Assembly: GCA_013398615.1 (NCBI GenBank)
Contig: VZSR01000028.1
Span: forward strand, 1,545,940-1,609,939
DNA length: 64,000 nt
Origin: Brachypodius melanocephalos
Lineage: Eukaryota; Chordata; Aves; Passeriformes; Pycnonotidae
Reading direction: 5' to 3'
Part shown: in pieces, positions 22,346-35,100 of the stretch
How positions within the stretch are numbered: position 1 is the first letter of the stretch
Layout of the letters: each line of letters begins with the position of its first letter
The notes under the pieces: model-generated
The model's input: only the letters and a program-made list of their open reading frames with translations
Told to the model about the DNA's origin: nothing
Databases searched by the model: none
Program-made: the position numbers and the translations under genes

Positions 22346-25294
22346 GTAAACTTGTTATTCTTCTCCAAAGAGTGATCTTGAAACAATTCCGTGATTAAAA
22401 ACTGACCCAAGAAATAGAAATTGTGTCAGCTGAGAAATGCCAATAAAAGGTAGTCACATAAGGCTTGTTTCCAGGAAATATTTATATTTAATTTTGATTT
22501 TTATCTACTACAGACGAAATTCCACACAATCTGATTTTTTCATCCCCAAAAAATGACAGCATAAGCATAACTCACCGGGGAATACCGTAAATTAATTTTG
22601 TGAGTGTGAGGTCAAGCATAACTAAAAATGGGTTATTCTCTTTCAGAAAAGCAGCAAGCTTTAAAGCAGAAATCTAAAGTGCATGTAATGAGCCTGCAGC
22701 TTATCAGTAACAAACTGGTGAGGGTGGCTGCCCCCAGGAGATGTCTCCTAAGCCGCGTGCCCAGCTGCAGGAGTGGGGAGGAATAGAATTCTGCTGCACT
22801 CCTCACAAATATTGGAAGCAAGTTTTTCCTTGGCTGCTGGCCTTTGGCTTAATAGGCTTTTGCTTGCCTTTTTTCCATCTCCAGTGCTTAATTTTCTCTT
22901 TTTTTTTTTGTTAACACTGGCACGAAACTGTGTTCTCTTTTCTCTCACATAGAGAGAGCAATGCATCAGAGTAAAAGTGCTATCTGATACATACTTGTTT
23001 CCCCTCAGAGAAGGACATTTCTTTGGTTGCCTCTTCCTTATCTTGATTGATGGCTATACTTGACCTTTCATTAAGTCCTCAGGATAAGGGAAGGACGGCA
23101 TTTCCTGCTTTTGTGTCATTTTATCTCCTTCAAAGAACACGAACTGCATTCATCCTTTTCTTGAGATGCTGCCTTCTTGCTTTTCCTTTAGACCGAGAGT
23201 TTAAAAAATCCTCTGTGATGATTCCTCACCAAACATTGCTGACAGTTTTCCTCTTGTTTCCCTGTCTCCAGTTGGACCTTGCTGAGGTCAGGGTTGTCTG
23301 TGATAGGATAGGGAGATGCAGGGGCATTCAGGTTCTCTTCTGCTGCTGGTGCCCAGTTTTTGTTGTGAGCAGTTAGGAAGTGTCATAGCAAAACTATTTT
23401 TGTACCCATTTTTCTCTTTTATTATGTAATTTTTAAGGAGTGTAATGGCAGTTTTCAGCCTTGCAGTTGGGCATTTGTTGTCAGGGATTCCCAAAGCACA
23501 AAAGTTGCCCATTGCATTGCTCTGTGATCTGTAGAGTCAGTGTTTGTGTGGATCCGAGGGAAATTCCTGAGTCTTAAAGACCTAAATTATCCATTCTATG
23601 TAGAATTTCTGTTCATTCACCAGCTTTTCTAAGTAAGAGCTTATTTTTTGAAAAAGCTGCCCATCAGCAATGCTTTCTTCTGGGTTTTTTAAGTTATAAA
23701 GCACACTACTTAGAAAAGGTACTTTAAAAAGTATGCATTCTTCTCTTCTCTCCCCTGTTCCCACAACATTCTGCATTATTATGTATTGTCAAAGTGCAAA
23801 TTCTGCTGGAAATCACTGTAGCAGTGTGTGGGTATAAAAGACTGGAAGAATCTGAAAGCTATTGATAATTTTTGCCTGCCACAATTGTGTGATAATAAAT
23901 TCTAGTCTCTACAGCAAGAATTAACTACCTTTCAGAAGGTGATTTACTTATGACTGGCATGATTGAAATCCTGGAAGTAGCCACATTTATCCTGCTGGCT
24001 TGACCTTCTCTTAGGCTGCTTTCTCTGTGAAAGAATGATGCACAAGTGATGGCCCTCACTGCAACACTGATGATGTGGGAATTCTAATACTGCTCTGTGT
24101 TCTTCATTATCTCCATCAAGTACAACCTAATACAAGTGAGAATTACTGAAATACATTACATAAATTTATGGAACCAGCCCATCTAAATTAAAAAGCCCTT
24201 CAGCAACATCTGGTAGCTTACAGCAAAAGTGTGAGTTACCATCCCACTAAGCTGCCAGATGTTGATGCTAACACAATGCTTATTAGAATTCATGAGGTGT
24301 CTGAGAATAGTCTCAACAAAGATTAAAAAAAAAATTAAAATTGGTTTAGCTTTTTTTGTTTGGTTTCAGCTTTAGCCATGATATTACATTGGACTAATCC
24401 TCTGCTACCTCAAAAGTTACAGTACTGTTTTATCAAAGAGGAGAAAAATGCCAGCACTTTAAATGTTTGTTTTTGGAAGGAAATGCAGTGGATAATCCAA
24501 TGTTTTTCAAGGACAGCTGTAACTGAGTGCCCTGACAGCGTAACACGCATGCAGAATTTACCTGAATACTTGGGGATTTTGTTAATGCCTGGCAATAATA
24601 CAGTAATTGCTTTATATCAGGCTTGTTCTTGCTTTGAGCAGTTCTCCAGGGAGTGTAATCTGAGATGTTTTCTTTAGATTCCCTGTTACCTGTTGAAAGG
24701 AAAAGGAGAAGGGCCACCTAGTAAATGTACCCACTCACCACACCTTGCTGTGGTAAAGATGCATCTGGAAGCTGGACCCTCTAGAAACCCATGCCCAAAA
24801 CTGGTTTGAGCATGTTACTCCACTAGAACTGGGTTTTTATGTGGATTTGCTGGAGAGAATTTGATAACTGCATGGGCACAAAGCAAATAATGTAATAAAG
24901 TCACATTGAGTGGCATTTGGTTGCATGGGTCTGGAATGAGATAATTTGACTTTACCTTGTAATAAAGCTGTGGCTTGGGGAAAGCTTGGTCTCACGAATA
25001 TTTTCTCTTCAGTAAGATAGATGGGAACAGAGTTTGGGTGTTTTGTTACTGTGATCTGTGCTTATGAATTGCAGGCAAGTAGAAAAATATATTCAGAGCA
25101 GCAAGCCTTTGCCACGGCAGCCGAGATGTGATACGGATGAGGATAAATCAGTGGTGCAAAAAAGCATTATTAAATTACAGGGAACTGGGGCTTTGGTTAC
25201 ACCAGCCCATGCAACATCTGAGAGTTATACAGTTACAGTGTTTGTGCATAACAGGGGAAAAGAATTGCAAACCCAGTAAGGTTGTTATTCCTTT

Positions 25295-25343
25295 AAAAAA
25301 AAAAAAAAAAAGAAAAGGGGGCTCTAATGAGATTTTTTTTTTT
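25295..25343. repeat. A17 run followed by T11 run
   Basis: Seventeen A (25295-25311) and, after 21 bases (agaaaagggggctctaatga and related), eleven T (25333-25343). Transcripts could fold into an A-U stem of up to 11 pairs. The runs are more probably independent homopolymer expansions, which are common here (also A16 at 9536-9551, A18 at 11889-11906, T21 at 43522-43542). Confidence 0.8.
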
Positions 25344-26604
25344 ACAATATATTGAAACAGATCAGTGAAGTAGAATTTGGACCAACCACAGGCTGTACTC
25401 CTTATTATCCAGTTAGCCAAATGTTCCCAGTAATTCAGGCCAGCTGTTGACAATGTAGCAGCTAAGTAAGGAGCTGATTCCAAAACTCCGGGGGAAGATC
25501 TTGATTCGCTTAATTACCACAGGCTACTGAGTGGCCAGTGATTAGTGTGTTCTTTAAGGTGCATTTGGGTTTTAAACTGTGTAACTCTTTTCTAGAGGAT
25601 GGTGAATATTACAGAAAGAAACTGGTTTAACTGAATAGGTTTCGATTTTCCAGCTCCTCTCAAAGTGGATGGAATGCCCATCAAACCGTGGCTATCGTTC
25701 TGTTGTGTTTTGGAAATACACTGTTTTGATCATGTGTGTCTGTTGCATCATGGTTTTTCTCTAGGGGGAATGTGTGATCTGAAAGTGCCATTTCTTTTAA
25801 TAATGATGCAAAAATTATTGACTTCCACTTCTCTGTCTTTATCCCCACGTTGGTAAAACAGGGAAAACTCCTTGAACGAGAGCAGCTCTGGTGCAGCCCA
25901 TTCTGTGCTATGAGCCTTTGCAATTCTTTATTCTGTGTGATGCACACGGGCAGAGGAATGTGACTGTTCTGCAATTGCCAGAAGTAGTATAGCAGCAAAA
26001 ATATTTGCATGCATTTTTCTATGTTAAAGCACATACATTGTAATTTTTGCATACCCTTTTTTTTTTTGGTTTTAAAGATCTCTTTGACTTACCAGTTGCA
26101 ACTGGAATTGCTGTTTCTGTGGTTTCTTGGCATATTAACTGAATCCTGAAGAATGGGGGGCTGAAAGAGAACAAACAATCATTTTTACAACAATAGCTAA
26201 ATGAACAACAATGTACTAAACGTGGTATTGGTCCTTAAGTCTTTTTTTACATGTGTATTATGCAGGATGAGTGGCAAGTTCAATTAAGCTTTTTTTTTTT
26301 CTACTTACCATATGATTAACTTTTATGTTTTGGTCTTCCCCCAGTTAATTTCTTCCACTGCCTTGAACTTATATGCCTGAAGGAAAACCAGTTGGCCTAT
26401 TTGTTTTAATATTCAAAGCTTAATTTCTATTACTTCCTTTTAATTGTTGCTTGCCTTTTTATGTGCAGGAAATAATCGGTGAAATTACAGCCTAGACTTA
26501 ACCATTTTTGCACCTGTTTTTGTAGTTCAAAACCATGATTCTAGTGCTCAATTATCCAGAAATGGACAAATTATTTCAGTCAGAAAGTGACTCCAGCAAT
26601 TTCT

Positions 26605-26625
26605 CTATTTTTCTATTTTTCTATT
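26605..26625 (+). repeat. Short CTATTTTT tandem repeat
   Basis: The 8-bp unit CTATTTTT occurs at 26605 and 26613 and partly at 26621. It is a minor low-complexity repeat within the intron. Confidence 0.85.
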
Positions 26626-29600
26626 GTGTTACCTCTGTTCTAAGGGAGAGGAATTGGATAGAGAAAAAAAAATATATATATTGAATTTTAATAGCATATG
26701 CAAGAAGGTGTTCTGTGTAATGAAGGCAAGGGTATTGTGAAGGTACATGGCACCTTTCATTGCTTATAAACCGTGTAGATTTTTAAATATTCTGGGGGGT
26801 TTTAAAGAAAAGTTTCCTTTTCGACCTATTCTCTTCATCTGGAACGGTTGAGAAGCAAGCGTAGGTTGTCTACACAAACGTATATTTTTAAAGACAAAAC
26901 ATTGTGTAGTGCAGCCCCTCAAAGGTTTCCAGCTTCATTTTGTGTTTCAGAAGATGGTCACAGTTTCATTGTGTGTTAGAGTACTGGGAACTGTTCTTTG
27001 AGGTTTGTTGATTAGTTGTGCTCTTTACAAAAGTCACTGAGAGATCAGTGAAGGGAAGGAGTCTTTCCTGTGAAAAGGAAGTTTTTTCACAGTGAAAAAT
27101 ATCTCTTTATCCGGGATTTGCACACGACTCTCTAATTTACCAAAGGGGAATAAATTGCTTGGTAATCCGTGTACCTTTAAAAAGTGATGGTTTTTTGAGC
27201 TCTCATATGCCCATAAAGGCACCTGCACGGCAAATGTGATTTTTCCACGTGATAGCAGTTGTCAGCCTTTTTGAGGCCACAGAGACCTTACTGCATCTGC
27301 TCCACTCTTGCTTTCTCTGTCAGGCCCATCACAGTGTTATGATCCAGCAATGGTTTGCTTTTCAGAGCCCACTGTTCCTATATTCCAGCAATATGAGGAA
27401 CCTTAAAAGGACGGCCTGAAAGACCTGGTCAAAACCCTCCTTGCCTGCAAAAACCTCTGATGGTGCTCTGCCTGCTGAAGAAATAAGTAAAGAATAAGTT
27501 AGAGAGGATACAAGTAAGGAGAGAAAAGCAAAAAAAACTTGTGCTATGAGATAATATATTTGTACGATGTGTTGTGAGATTACTGCCCAAAATTCCTGGG
27601 AATTCTGACCCTACCTCAGAACACTGGAAAATGAAAACTGCTTCCTCGATAATATAATTCTTAGCTCTGAGGTTGCCCAAAATTATTTGGAAGCCCTTTT
27701 TAATGTATGAAATTATAAGTATATATACATCAGAACAGAGGCATGTACTGGTCTTAACAGAAATTGAGTCTTCATATATTTACATGCATTTATGCAGGCC
27801 TACAGTATTTGCATTTAATAAAACCAGAGTTTTGGGCAATTTTTAAATCCTGCTAACAAATGTAGTGCCTTGCCATTTACAAGGGTCACTAGTTCTATTC
27901 CATATACCATATGAACATTTCTAAAATCTTTCTGTCTTAGAATACATAAAAACTTAGAAAAAAAGTTTTCCTAGGCTGACTTAACGTAAAACAGATGCAT
28001 GTGGTGTTTGAAGTAGACATAAAAGAATTACACCCTGCTTATTGCTTTGTTTACCATCCCTTCAAAACAGTAAGCACTAAAATGAGTAAAGAGTTGGATT
28101 TGTATATCACCGTGTTGTGACCTGTGCCCGGAATGAATTCTGCAATGAGACAGTAGCAGCAACCCTAGATTCACCCTGACAGTACCATGCAGCCTTCCGT
28201 CTTCATGTGTGATCAGATTTTAGGCTCCAGGTGCCGAGGTGCGTTAGCTGCACAGGGCTCCAGCTCAGTAGGGTGTGTAAGCACACAGCTTACCCCATAC
28301 CTGGGCTGGAAAAGGGGGTTTGCACGGTGAGGCTGACCTTGACTGAGGACTGAACCAGTTAATTTTTCTCTGTTTCCTACAGTTATATACCTTAAAAGGT
28401 TAAGTGAGGCTGCATTTTTAATGTTGAGGAGCAGTGCACACAAAATTACAAATACAAAACTTTTGCAAGGGCATACCATTTCCTTGGTGGGTTCTCAAAT
28501 AGGGAATTGTCTTCATTACAAGCAAACTGGGGAATCTCCATTTCTGAAATGCACTGTACCTGCCTTGGATGAAGAGTTGAGTCTAGTTTTGTCAGGTTTT
28601 GAAGCTGTAATTCCAGTTACCCTACAAAATTCAAACCAGACACGTTCTATCTAACATGACACAGATTTGTAGTGTACTGTGTTAATGTTGAAATTACCCA
28701 AGCATGCTATCATACATCTCCGTGGATTTGCTACTGCCTGTCTCATCTTAGCCCGCTGTGCCATTAGTGGCCATTTAGTTTTTATTGCAATATGAAGTAT
28801 AGATCATTTTAAAGAAGCCAATATAAAATATCTGTCAGATATGCTAAAGGTGAATATGCGCAGCAATGATTTCAGTTATTTACCGGATTGTGACAAGATT
28901 ACAACAGTGTATTACCTTTGAGTATTACTTTCAAGAGTGTTACAAAATGTCTATTGCAAAATACAGGGCAGATTTTATAGTGACTGAACAACTGAGCTGT
29001 CAGCAAAGGATTTCTTAATTGTGGCTAAGTGCTTGGAAAGAACATGGAGCATGATGCAAATAGGGGGTATCCTCTTTTCAAGCTTTTCTGTCAATAATAG
29101 CTATGCAATGCCACAATTCAAATATTTCTATCAGAAAGTAATTGCAAAAGCATGCAAATGTCTTATTTCCTTCATAAACCTTTGAAAATAACCCTCCTGG
29201 GTCTTTTGCCTTTTGCTGTCGGCTCTGAATGGCACCCCAGGGAGTTGACATCTCTTATCAGCAATGAGCAGCCAGGCAAGGGGCAGTCAGCATATTGAGA
29301 GGCCATAACAGTGTGTTGGTCAAGGGCACCAGACAGGTACTGAAAGGTCTCTTGTTGTGTTAAACAAATGCTATTTCCTTCCTGCCTAAGTGAGAGCTAT
29401 TTTTTTTTTTTTTTGTAAGCCTCTCTTTTGGCAAAAAACCACAATAAGGATATATAAGGCAACCTTTCCAGTGAGAGATTAGCATTAGATTATCATAAAT
29501 CCACAGATTAAAAGTGCTGTGGTCAATGAGAACAGGCATTGTAAGATTAAATAAAAGGACTAATTGAAAGTGGTGTCCCGTGGTAGACAGAGGATTGACA

Positions 29601-30159
29601 CAATATTGTGTAGATATAGTCATGCACTAAGTAGAAAGTGGAAGAATTAAATGTACAGCACTTTTTTCAAAGGTTGTAGTTCTGATTGTACTGCTCTGGT
29701 GACTGAGCAGTTGTGTATTGTGGGAGTAGAAGGCTAAAAGTATATTCTCTGTAGTTACTGAGAATTTATTGGTGAGACCAGTAAAATTTTAAATTATTTT
29801 TAATAATCCTTTATTATAATATTTTAATTAAGAAATCAGATATCTGAGGTATAGATGTGCTTCTAAAAATTAAAATCATTGGCAGAAGATTAATTAAATG
29901 TAGCCTGAGACCCTTAAATACAGGTTGTCAGTCTGCATTGTTGGATATTTTTTAGTCCTGTGTTATTAGGGCTTTCTGCTTTCATATCTAGCAAACTCTC
30001 TGTTCTCTCACCTTCATATCAACTCTACTGAACTTTTCTGTCTGGTTTCTGGTGATTTGGTGAATGTCAGAATGGATCTTCCTGAAGTTGCATGCAGGTA
30101 TATATAATTTTATTAATACTTAAGAGTGTTCCTGTCTCCATGTACCCCTCTTAAAGGAA

Positions 30160-30720
30160 AGAAATGAGCAAGAAATTGGGCAAAGGGAACAAGATGAATA
30201 AAAAACTCCTGTCATTACTCAAGCATGAGCAGGAAATACACAGGAGATGGAAACAGGGTCAGGTCACTTGGAATGAATATAAAGGGGTTGTCAGAGTAAG
30301 TAAAAACAAGATAAGGAAGGCCATAGCCCATCTGGAATTAAATCTGGCCAAGGATGTCAAGGACAACAAGAAGGGCTTCTTCAAATACATCCATAACAAA
30401 AGGAAAACCAAGGATAGTGTGGGGCTATTACTAAACATAACAGAGAGCCTGGTAACAGGGGATGCAGAGAAGGCAGAGTTACCAAACACCTTTTTTGCAT
30501 TGGTCATCATTGACAAGGCCAGCCCTCAGGATTCTCTGAGCTGAGAGACAAGGGTAAAGGAATGTTGAAAAGAACTTCCCTTGGTCAAGAAGGATTGGGT
30601 TAGAGAATACCTAGGCAAACCTGACATCCACAGGTCCATAGGCATCCATCCATGCATCCAGGAGTGCTGAGAGAGCTGTGGAGGCCATTCACAATCTTTG
30701 AAAGGTCATGGGCAGTCAGG
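30160..30720 (+). mobile_element. CR1 LINE ORF2 fragment, sense
   Basis: A frame open from 30164 to 30544 reads RRWKQGQVTWNEYKGVVRV, then IRKAIAHLELNLAKDVKDNK and KGFFKYIHNKRKTKDSVGL. This is the segment between endonuclease and reverse transcriptase in CR1 ORF2. After the stop near 30542 the homology continues in other frames (VREYLGKPDIHRS, then a GIHP...VLREL-like piece, ending near a FERSW-like piece at about 30705), so the copy has frameshifts and small deletions. It is an inactive internal fragment: neither the catalytic reverse transcriptase motif nor the 3' end is present. It lies in the same orientation as PARD3B. Confidence 0.9.
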
Positions 30721-31973
30721 TGTGCTGTGGCTGCTGAGGCAACATCTGTACTGCTGGCACTTTTGTTTGACAATTGCATTGATGCTGTGTGTGCTGCAGC
30801 TTAGTTCTTGGAAGTGATCCCTCGGTGGGGATGAGGAGGATTGGCTCAGCTACTGCACTTCCTTGCAGGTGGCCTCTACTGAATAATTTATTGTAAGGAT
30901 TTGACACCCTCGAAAGCAGCAGCCAGTCATCTTTCAACTTGTAATTGTCTGTGTGCTTCCTTTTCATAGTTTTTCTCCTATTGAATTTTTAATACTACTG
31001 CTTCAAGGAATAGAAAATGTCCAAATGACAAGAAACAAAAGCCTATTAATTGTCTTAGTGTTACCTGGAGGAGGCAAAATAGAATAAAATTGAATGTGTT
31101 GCACAAGGTCTTTTGCACTAACACCTTCCACGAACAGTTTATTCCATAGTAGGTCTCCTTGTCCTTGTTTTGTTTTTGAGGTGTGCCAAGCTAAATATTT
31201 CAGGCGCAAAAAAATTGATTTTGTTTAATTTTATGATTCTAACCTGGTTTTCAAAAGGCAACCACACCCCTTCCCCTCTACCCAGCAACAGAGAGTCCTC
31301 CAAAACTGCAGATACAGTGTACAGTAAAAGAAAGTTCTTTGTGATCTTCCATAGCTGTGGATGCTTGACTTGACAGTCTTGTAAACAGCTCTCTAATCTA
31401 GAGAAAGTCCTGGGATTAACCTATACTAGAAAAAAAAGGAACAATCAAGCCTCTATGGAATAAAAGTATGTACTAAGGGAGTTAGTGCAGAATAAGTTAC
31501 CGTACTTTCAATTTTCACCTTTGCTTTTGTTACACCAGCTTTCCTCTGCAGACAGGTTTAAGGGAAGGATAATTTTTTAAGGATGAAACTCAATTTTCAA
31601 AGGGGAATGGGATTTAACAGTACAACTGTCACTGTAGTTTGTGAGCTGCATGTAAAGATGTTGAGAGTTTTATGGCTTACATTTTTAATGCAGCTGTGTA
31701 TAAACGTCTTTTCTACATCTGCTGCAACATCAGTTTTATATCATGTGGAACTAAGCTATTTTACCTTCTATTTAAGCGTATTCCCAGGTATCATTAAAAA
31801 TAATATTTTAAGCCAGATCTTGTGACAAAATGTCAGCTAAATGCACTGTTGATTATAAGACTGTTTCTTCAAGCTACTTTCTGGAAAAGAGGACTGTTTA
31901 TTATTGTACAAATCCGTGGATACCACTCACTCCGACTTTTCACCCCTATTTTCATCCTTGTTTTCTCCAACAG

Positions 31974-32159
31974 AAAGGAGAGCCAAACTGCAGCATCTTT
32001 TCTCCAGAAACCACAGAGCAGCTGACCTTTGAGATTCCTCTGAATGATTCTGGCTCTGCTGGACTTGGTGTGAGCTTAAAAGGCAACAAATCTCGAGAGA
32101 CAGGAGCTGATCTTGGGATTTTCATCAAATCAGTTATTCATGGAGGTGCTGCTTTTAAG
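31974..32159 (+). CDS. PARD3B: PARD3B exon, linker and first half of PDZ3
   Basis: A 186-nt exon, phase 0 at both ends, with the acceptor ttttctccaacag and the donor AAG|GTAGGG. A short linker (KGEPNCSIFSPETTEQ) is followed by LTFEIPLNDSGSAGLGVSLK and GNKSRETGADLGIFIKSVIH, then GGAAFK. This is the first strand, the GLGV carboxylate loop, the second strand and the IFIKSVIHGGAA region with helix A of PDZ3. SLKGNKSRETG points to PARD3B over PARD3. Third codon positions are AT-rich (about 35 percent GC by my count), unlike the partner exon of the same domain. Confidence 0.98.
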
Positions 32160-35100
32160 GTAGGGAAGAAGCACATCAGGAGGTGAATATGTTTGAATTC
32201 TGCCATTTCTGTGTTGAGTGCTGAATCTCACTTGGGAAGCATTCTAGGTATGAGTACCTTTGTGGCTCATTCCTTTGGGTGAACTGCAAATCTAACATTT
32301 TGTCCCGTGGTTTCGGGGGTTGTGTGTGAAGCAACAAAGTTTGCCAAAGTGGAAGTGAATTGGTGCAGACCTTAGGGAACATTTGGATGCTGCAGGAAGG
32401 GGAAGAAGGATAAGGATGGGTAGGTATGAGTCGAGGCCTTCCAGCCTCCTCACAGCCCACAGGAAAAGCCTGGCTCAGTGACAGAGAAGTTGATACCTAC
32501 ACTGTGCCTGTAAATAAAAAACTCTCATCATTTTCTTCTTTTTTTATTCATAATATTTTTATCACTGTATTAAAAATGTGTCTTGGCTGAGCGTGACATC
32601 AGTTGTGTAGAAGTTATCAGTTGCTCCTGAGGTGCATTGAATAGGTAATATTAAATTGGTAAATGACAGTATTATGACTTGTTCTGTTCCTACTAAGCAC
32701 TGTACAAAGACTGTTTTATATTTTATTATTAAAAAGTATTTGAGCTATTGTCTAATCTTTAGGAAATCTGTTGACTGCATTTTTTTCCCCAAATAAGACT
32801 TGGAAAATGTAACTTTTCTGAATTGGAAACAAATTACTTAATCTTTCAGAGCTAGTATGTTTAACACCTGTAGAACCATAATGTCATTTTTGTCTTTTAT
32901 CTCAGCAATTCCTTGCAGTTCTCTCTTCTGTAAAAATACCTTTTAATTCAGCATTATGTAAATTGCTCTACTGACATGAGCCTGCTGAGTAAGACAATTC
33001 ACAGCATTAAAACTTCAATGATCATCTATTTACAGCAGCTAGTAAATAGCAATAATCAAGGTTTTAGGTTTCATGAGATTGTTTAATAGTTCCCTGCTTC
33101 TGTTATTTACCTGTCCTTATCTCACAGTTATTGCAAAGCTTGGATCTCATCTGATTGGATTACACCAGAACCGAGTTAACACACATTTGGCCAAATTAGA
33201 ACTGGAGAAACTCAATTCATGTGAATATCTGCTGCTGAGTACACATTCTCATTTTAGTGTGGAAATGAGGCTGCCCTCTTTGCTTTCCCAGCTCTGTGTC
33301 CACACCAGTTGCAGCGACAGTGCCTTGCCCTGGATAAACTCCTTGTTTAGAGTAGCCAAGCTGTGGAGCTGTATTCCATATTGACGGGCTGGCTGCCTGA
33401 CTTGTCACCTCACAGACCCATAAGACAACCTTTTCCAGCTCTGTATGTTTGCTGCTCTCCATTCCCCCACAGCGACTCACTCCAGAGCAGTTCATTTTGG
33501 TTTGGGATGTCCGCAGGCTCCTAAAGCAGGACTCGTGTGCTCCCCCCTGAGTGAAAGGGACTGGGAGATTATTTTGTCTTTGATGGCCTGTGGTCTTGTG
33601 ATGTGTTCTCCATTCTACCTCATTATAACCCTTGCAGCAATTAGACCTGTGTTGTGGTAATGGATCTGAATGCAGGCTCCAGAGCAAATGAGACAATAAC
33701 TGGGGGTCTGCCTTCAACCGGACCTGTTCAGAGACTCTGTCCTGTGTGCAAGAATGCAGTCATTTTGGCAAGGTTTTGAGTCTCACAGTCTATTGTTGTG
33801 TAAGGCATGGAGAACAGCTGTCTTTGTTCTGTCTAATGACCTTTAATAGAACACAACCTAATCAGTGGGTATCAACAATTAGTAAAATTTCTTGTATCAA
33901 GTTTAAAAAATGTCCACATATTTGTACATAAATATTTAAAGATGTCCTATTGTCCTTATATTAAATCTCTTCTTGGAGCAAGTTTTGAAATACAAAGCCC
34001 TTCTTTCCAGCTGGTAGTTGTCCAGAGCATTTTCCCATGCTATTCATTGGTATTCTCTGAAATGGATTATTATGGATTAAGACATGTGCATTTGCTTTTC
34101 AGTGTGCAGTGTTTTCTTGGGAAACTGTCACAGGAGGAAATCTTAATGCTCACTGACATGAGAATTCTTTCACTATTTCTCACTTCTGCATTTAGAATTT
34201 AAATTTTTTTTGGTATTGGTGTATCATGCTGATATGAGTGGGACCTTTATCCCCTTGTCTGTACAGTCACTGCTTGCCCTCAGAAGAAGAAATGTAATAC
34301 ATAGAATTTCAGCATATTTGTTTCACTGATAAAGTAAATGCTCAGTCTTTCTAATGCTGTAGAAAGGTTTTGAGACATGAAATTTCTTTTACCCGTGTGT
34401 TTTTTAGAATGAAGAGTAGACTGTGAGATGCAGACCATCTTTTTTGGTTACCATTACTTGTTATTGGCTTGAACCAAGGTCGTAAGAGAGGCCTAATATT
34501 TTTAAATATTTTGATATATTAACACGTTAATCTAGCTCCAATGGCATTGCAAAGTGCAGTAAGGGATGTTTTCAAAACCATATTGGAAAACTTCAGTATT
34601 TAATTCTATCTTTTGTGATTTTTCTTTTGTCCTAGCCAAAGGTTTTAGAAAGTGTCAATGCATGTAGCATCATACATGCTACAGTAAGACCCAATCTTCT
34701 TTAATCCTCTTCCTACAAAATCAAACAAAATAAAAAATCGTTAAAAATTCCAGTGGATTCTAAGACTGTATTCTGCAGGAATAAAACCAGTTGCTTTTGC
34801 TGGTTGAACCAGTATGTCCCTTCTTACCCTTCTTCTGTAATTTTGAAGTATCTATTTTTTAACATCCCTAAGATAAAGAAGTTACTGGAATACTTGATAT
34901 TTGTACTTATGTAGAGCCTTTCATGTGAAGAACACTAACATTTGACTGAGTTTAAATGCATGGTCATTCCCTCTAACTTTGGGGGTTTCAGCCTCGTTCA
35001 CCTCAAGACGTCTTGGCTTTTCACTCAGAATGCATTGCTGAGGATCAGGTGCTTGCAATCCAGCTGAAATGAAACAGAGCCATTACAAGAAATAATGTCA

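Larger units (their letters stand above)
22346..31973 (+). other. PARD3B: Intron between PDZ2 and PDZ3, 9.6 kb
   Basis: A long AT-rich intron. It holds a sense CR1 ORF2 fragment at about 30160-30720, a 17-A run followed by an 11-T run (25295-25343), a short CTATTTTT tandem repeat (26605-26625) and a 15-T run (29400-29414). Open frames such as 25058-25279 plus are not in the splice phase required and show no domain. It ends in the strong acceptor ttttctccaacag. Confidence 0.93.

Noticed and set aside
23272..23286. A 15-nt phase-0 microexon candidate after a strong acceptor (tgtttccctgtctccag) in the PDZ2-PDZ3 intron
   Set aside because: The only fitting donor is GAG|GTCAGG, which is weak, and no other donor nearby keeps the frame. 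Support is much poorer than for 55003-55023.
25074..25276. Possible exon with a 73-codon open frame and a tgaattgcag acceptor
   Set aside because: The phase required by the neighbouring PARD3B exons runs into a TGA within about 20 codons, and the open frame has no recognisable domain.
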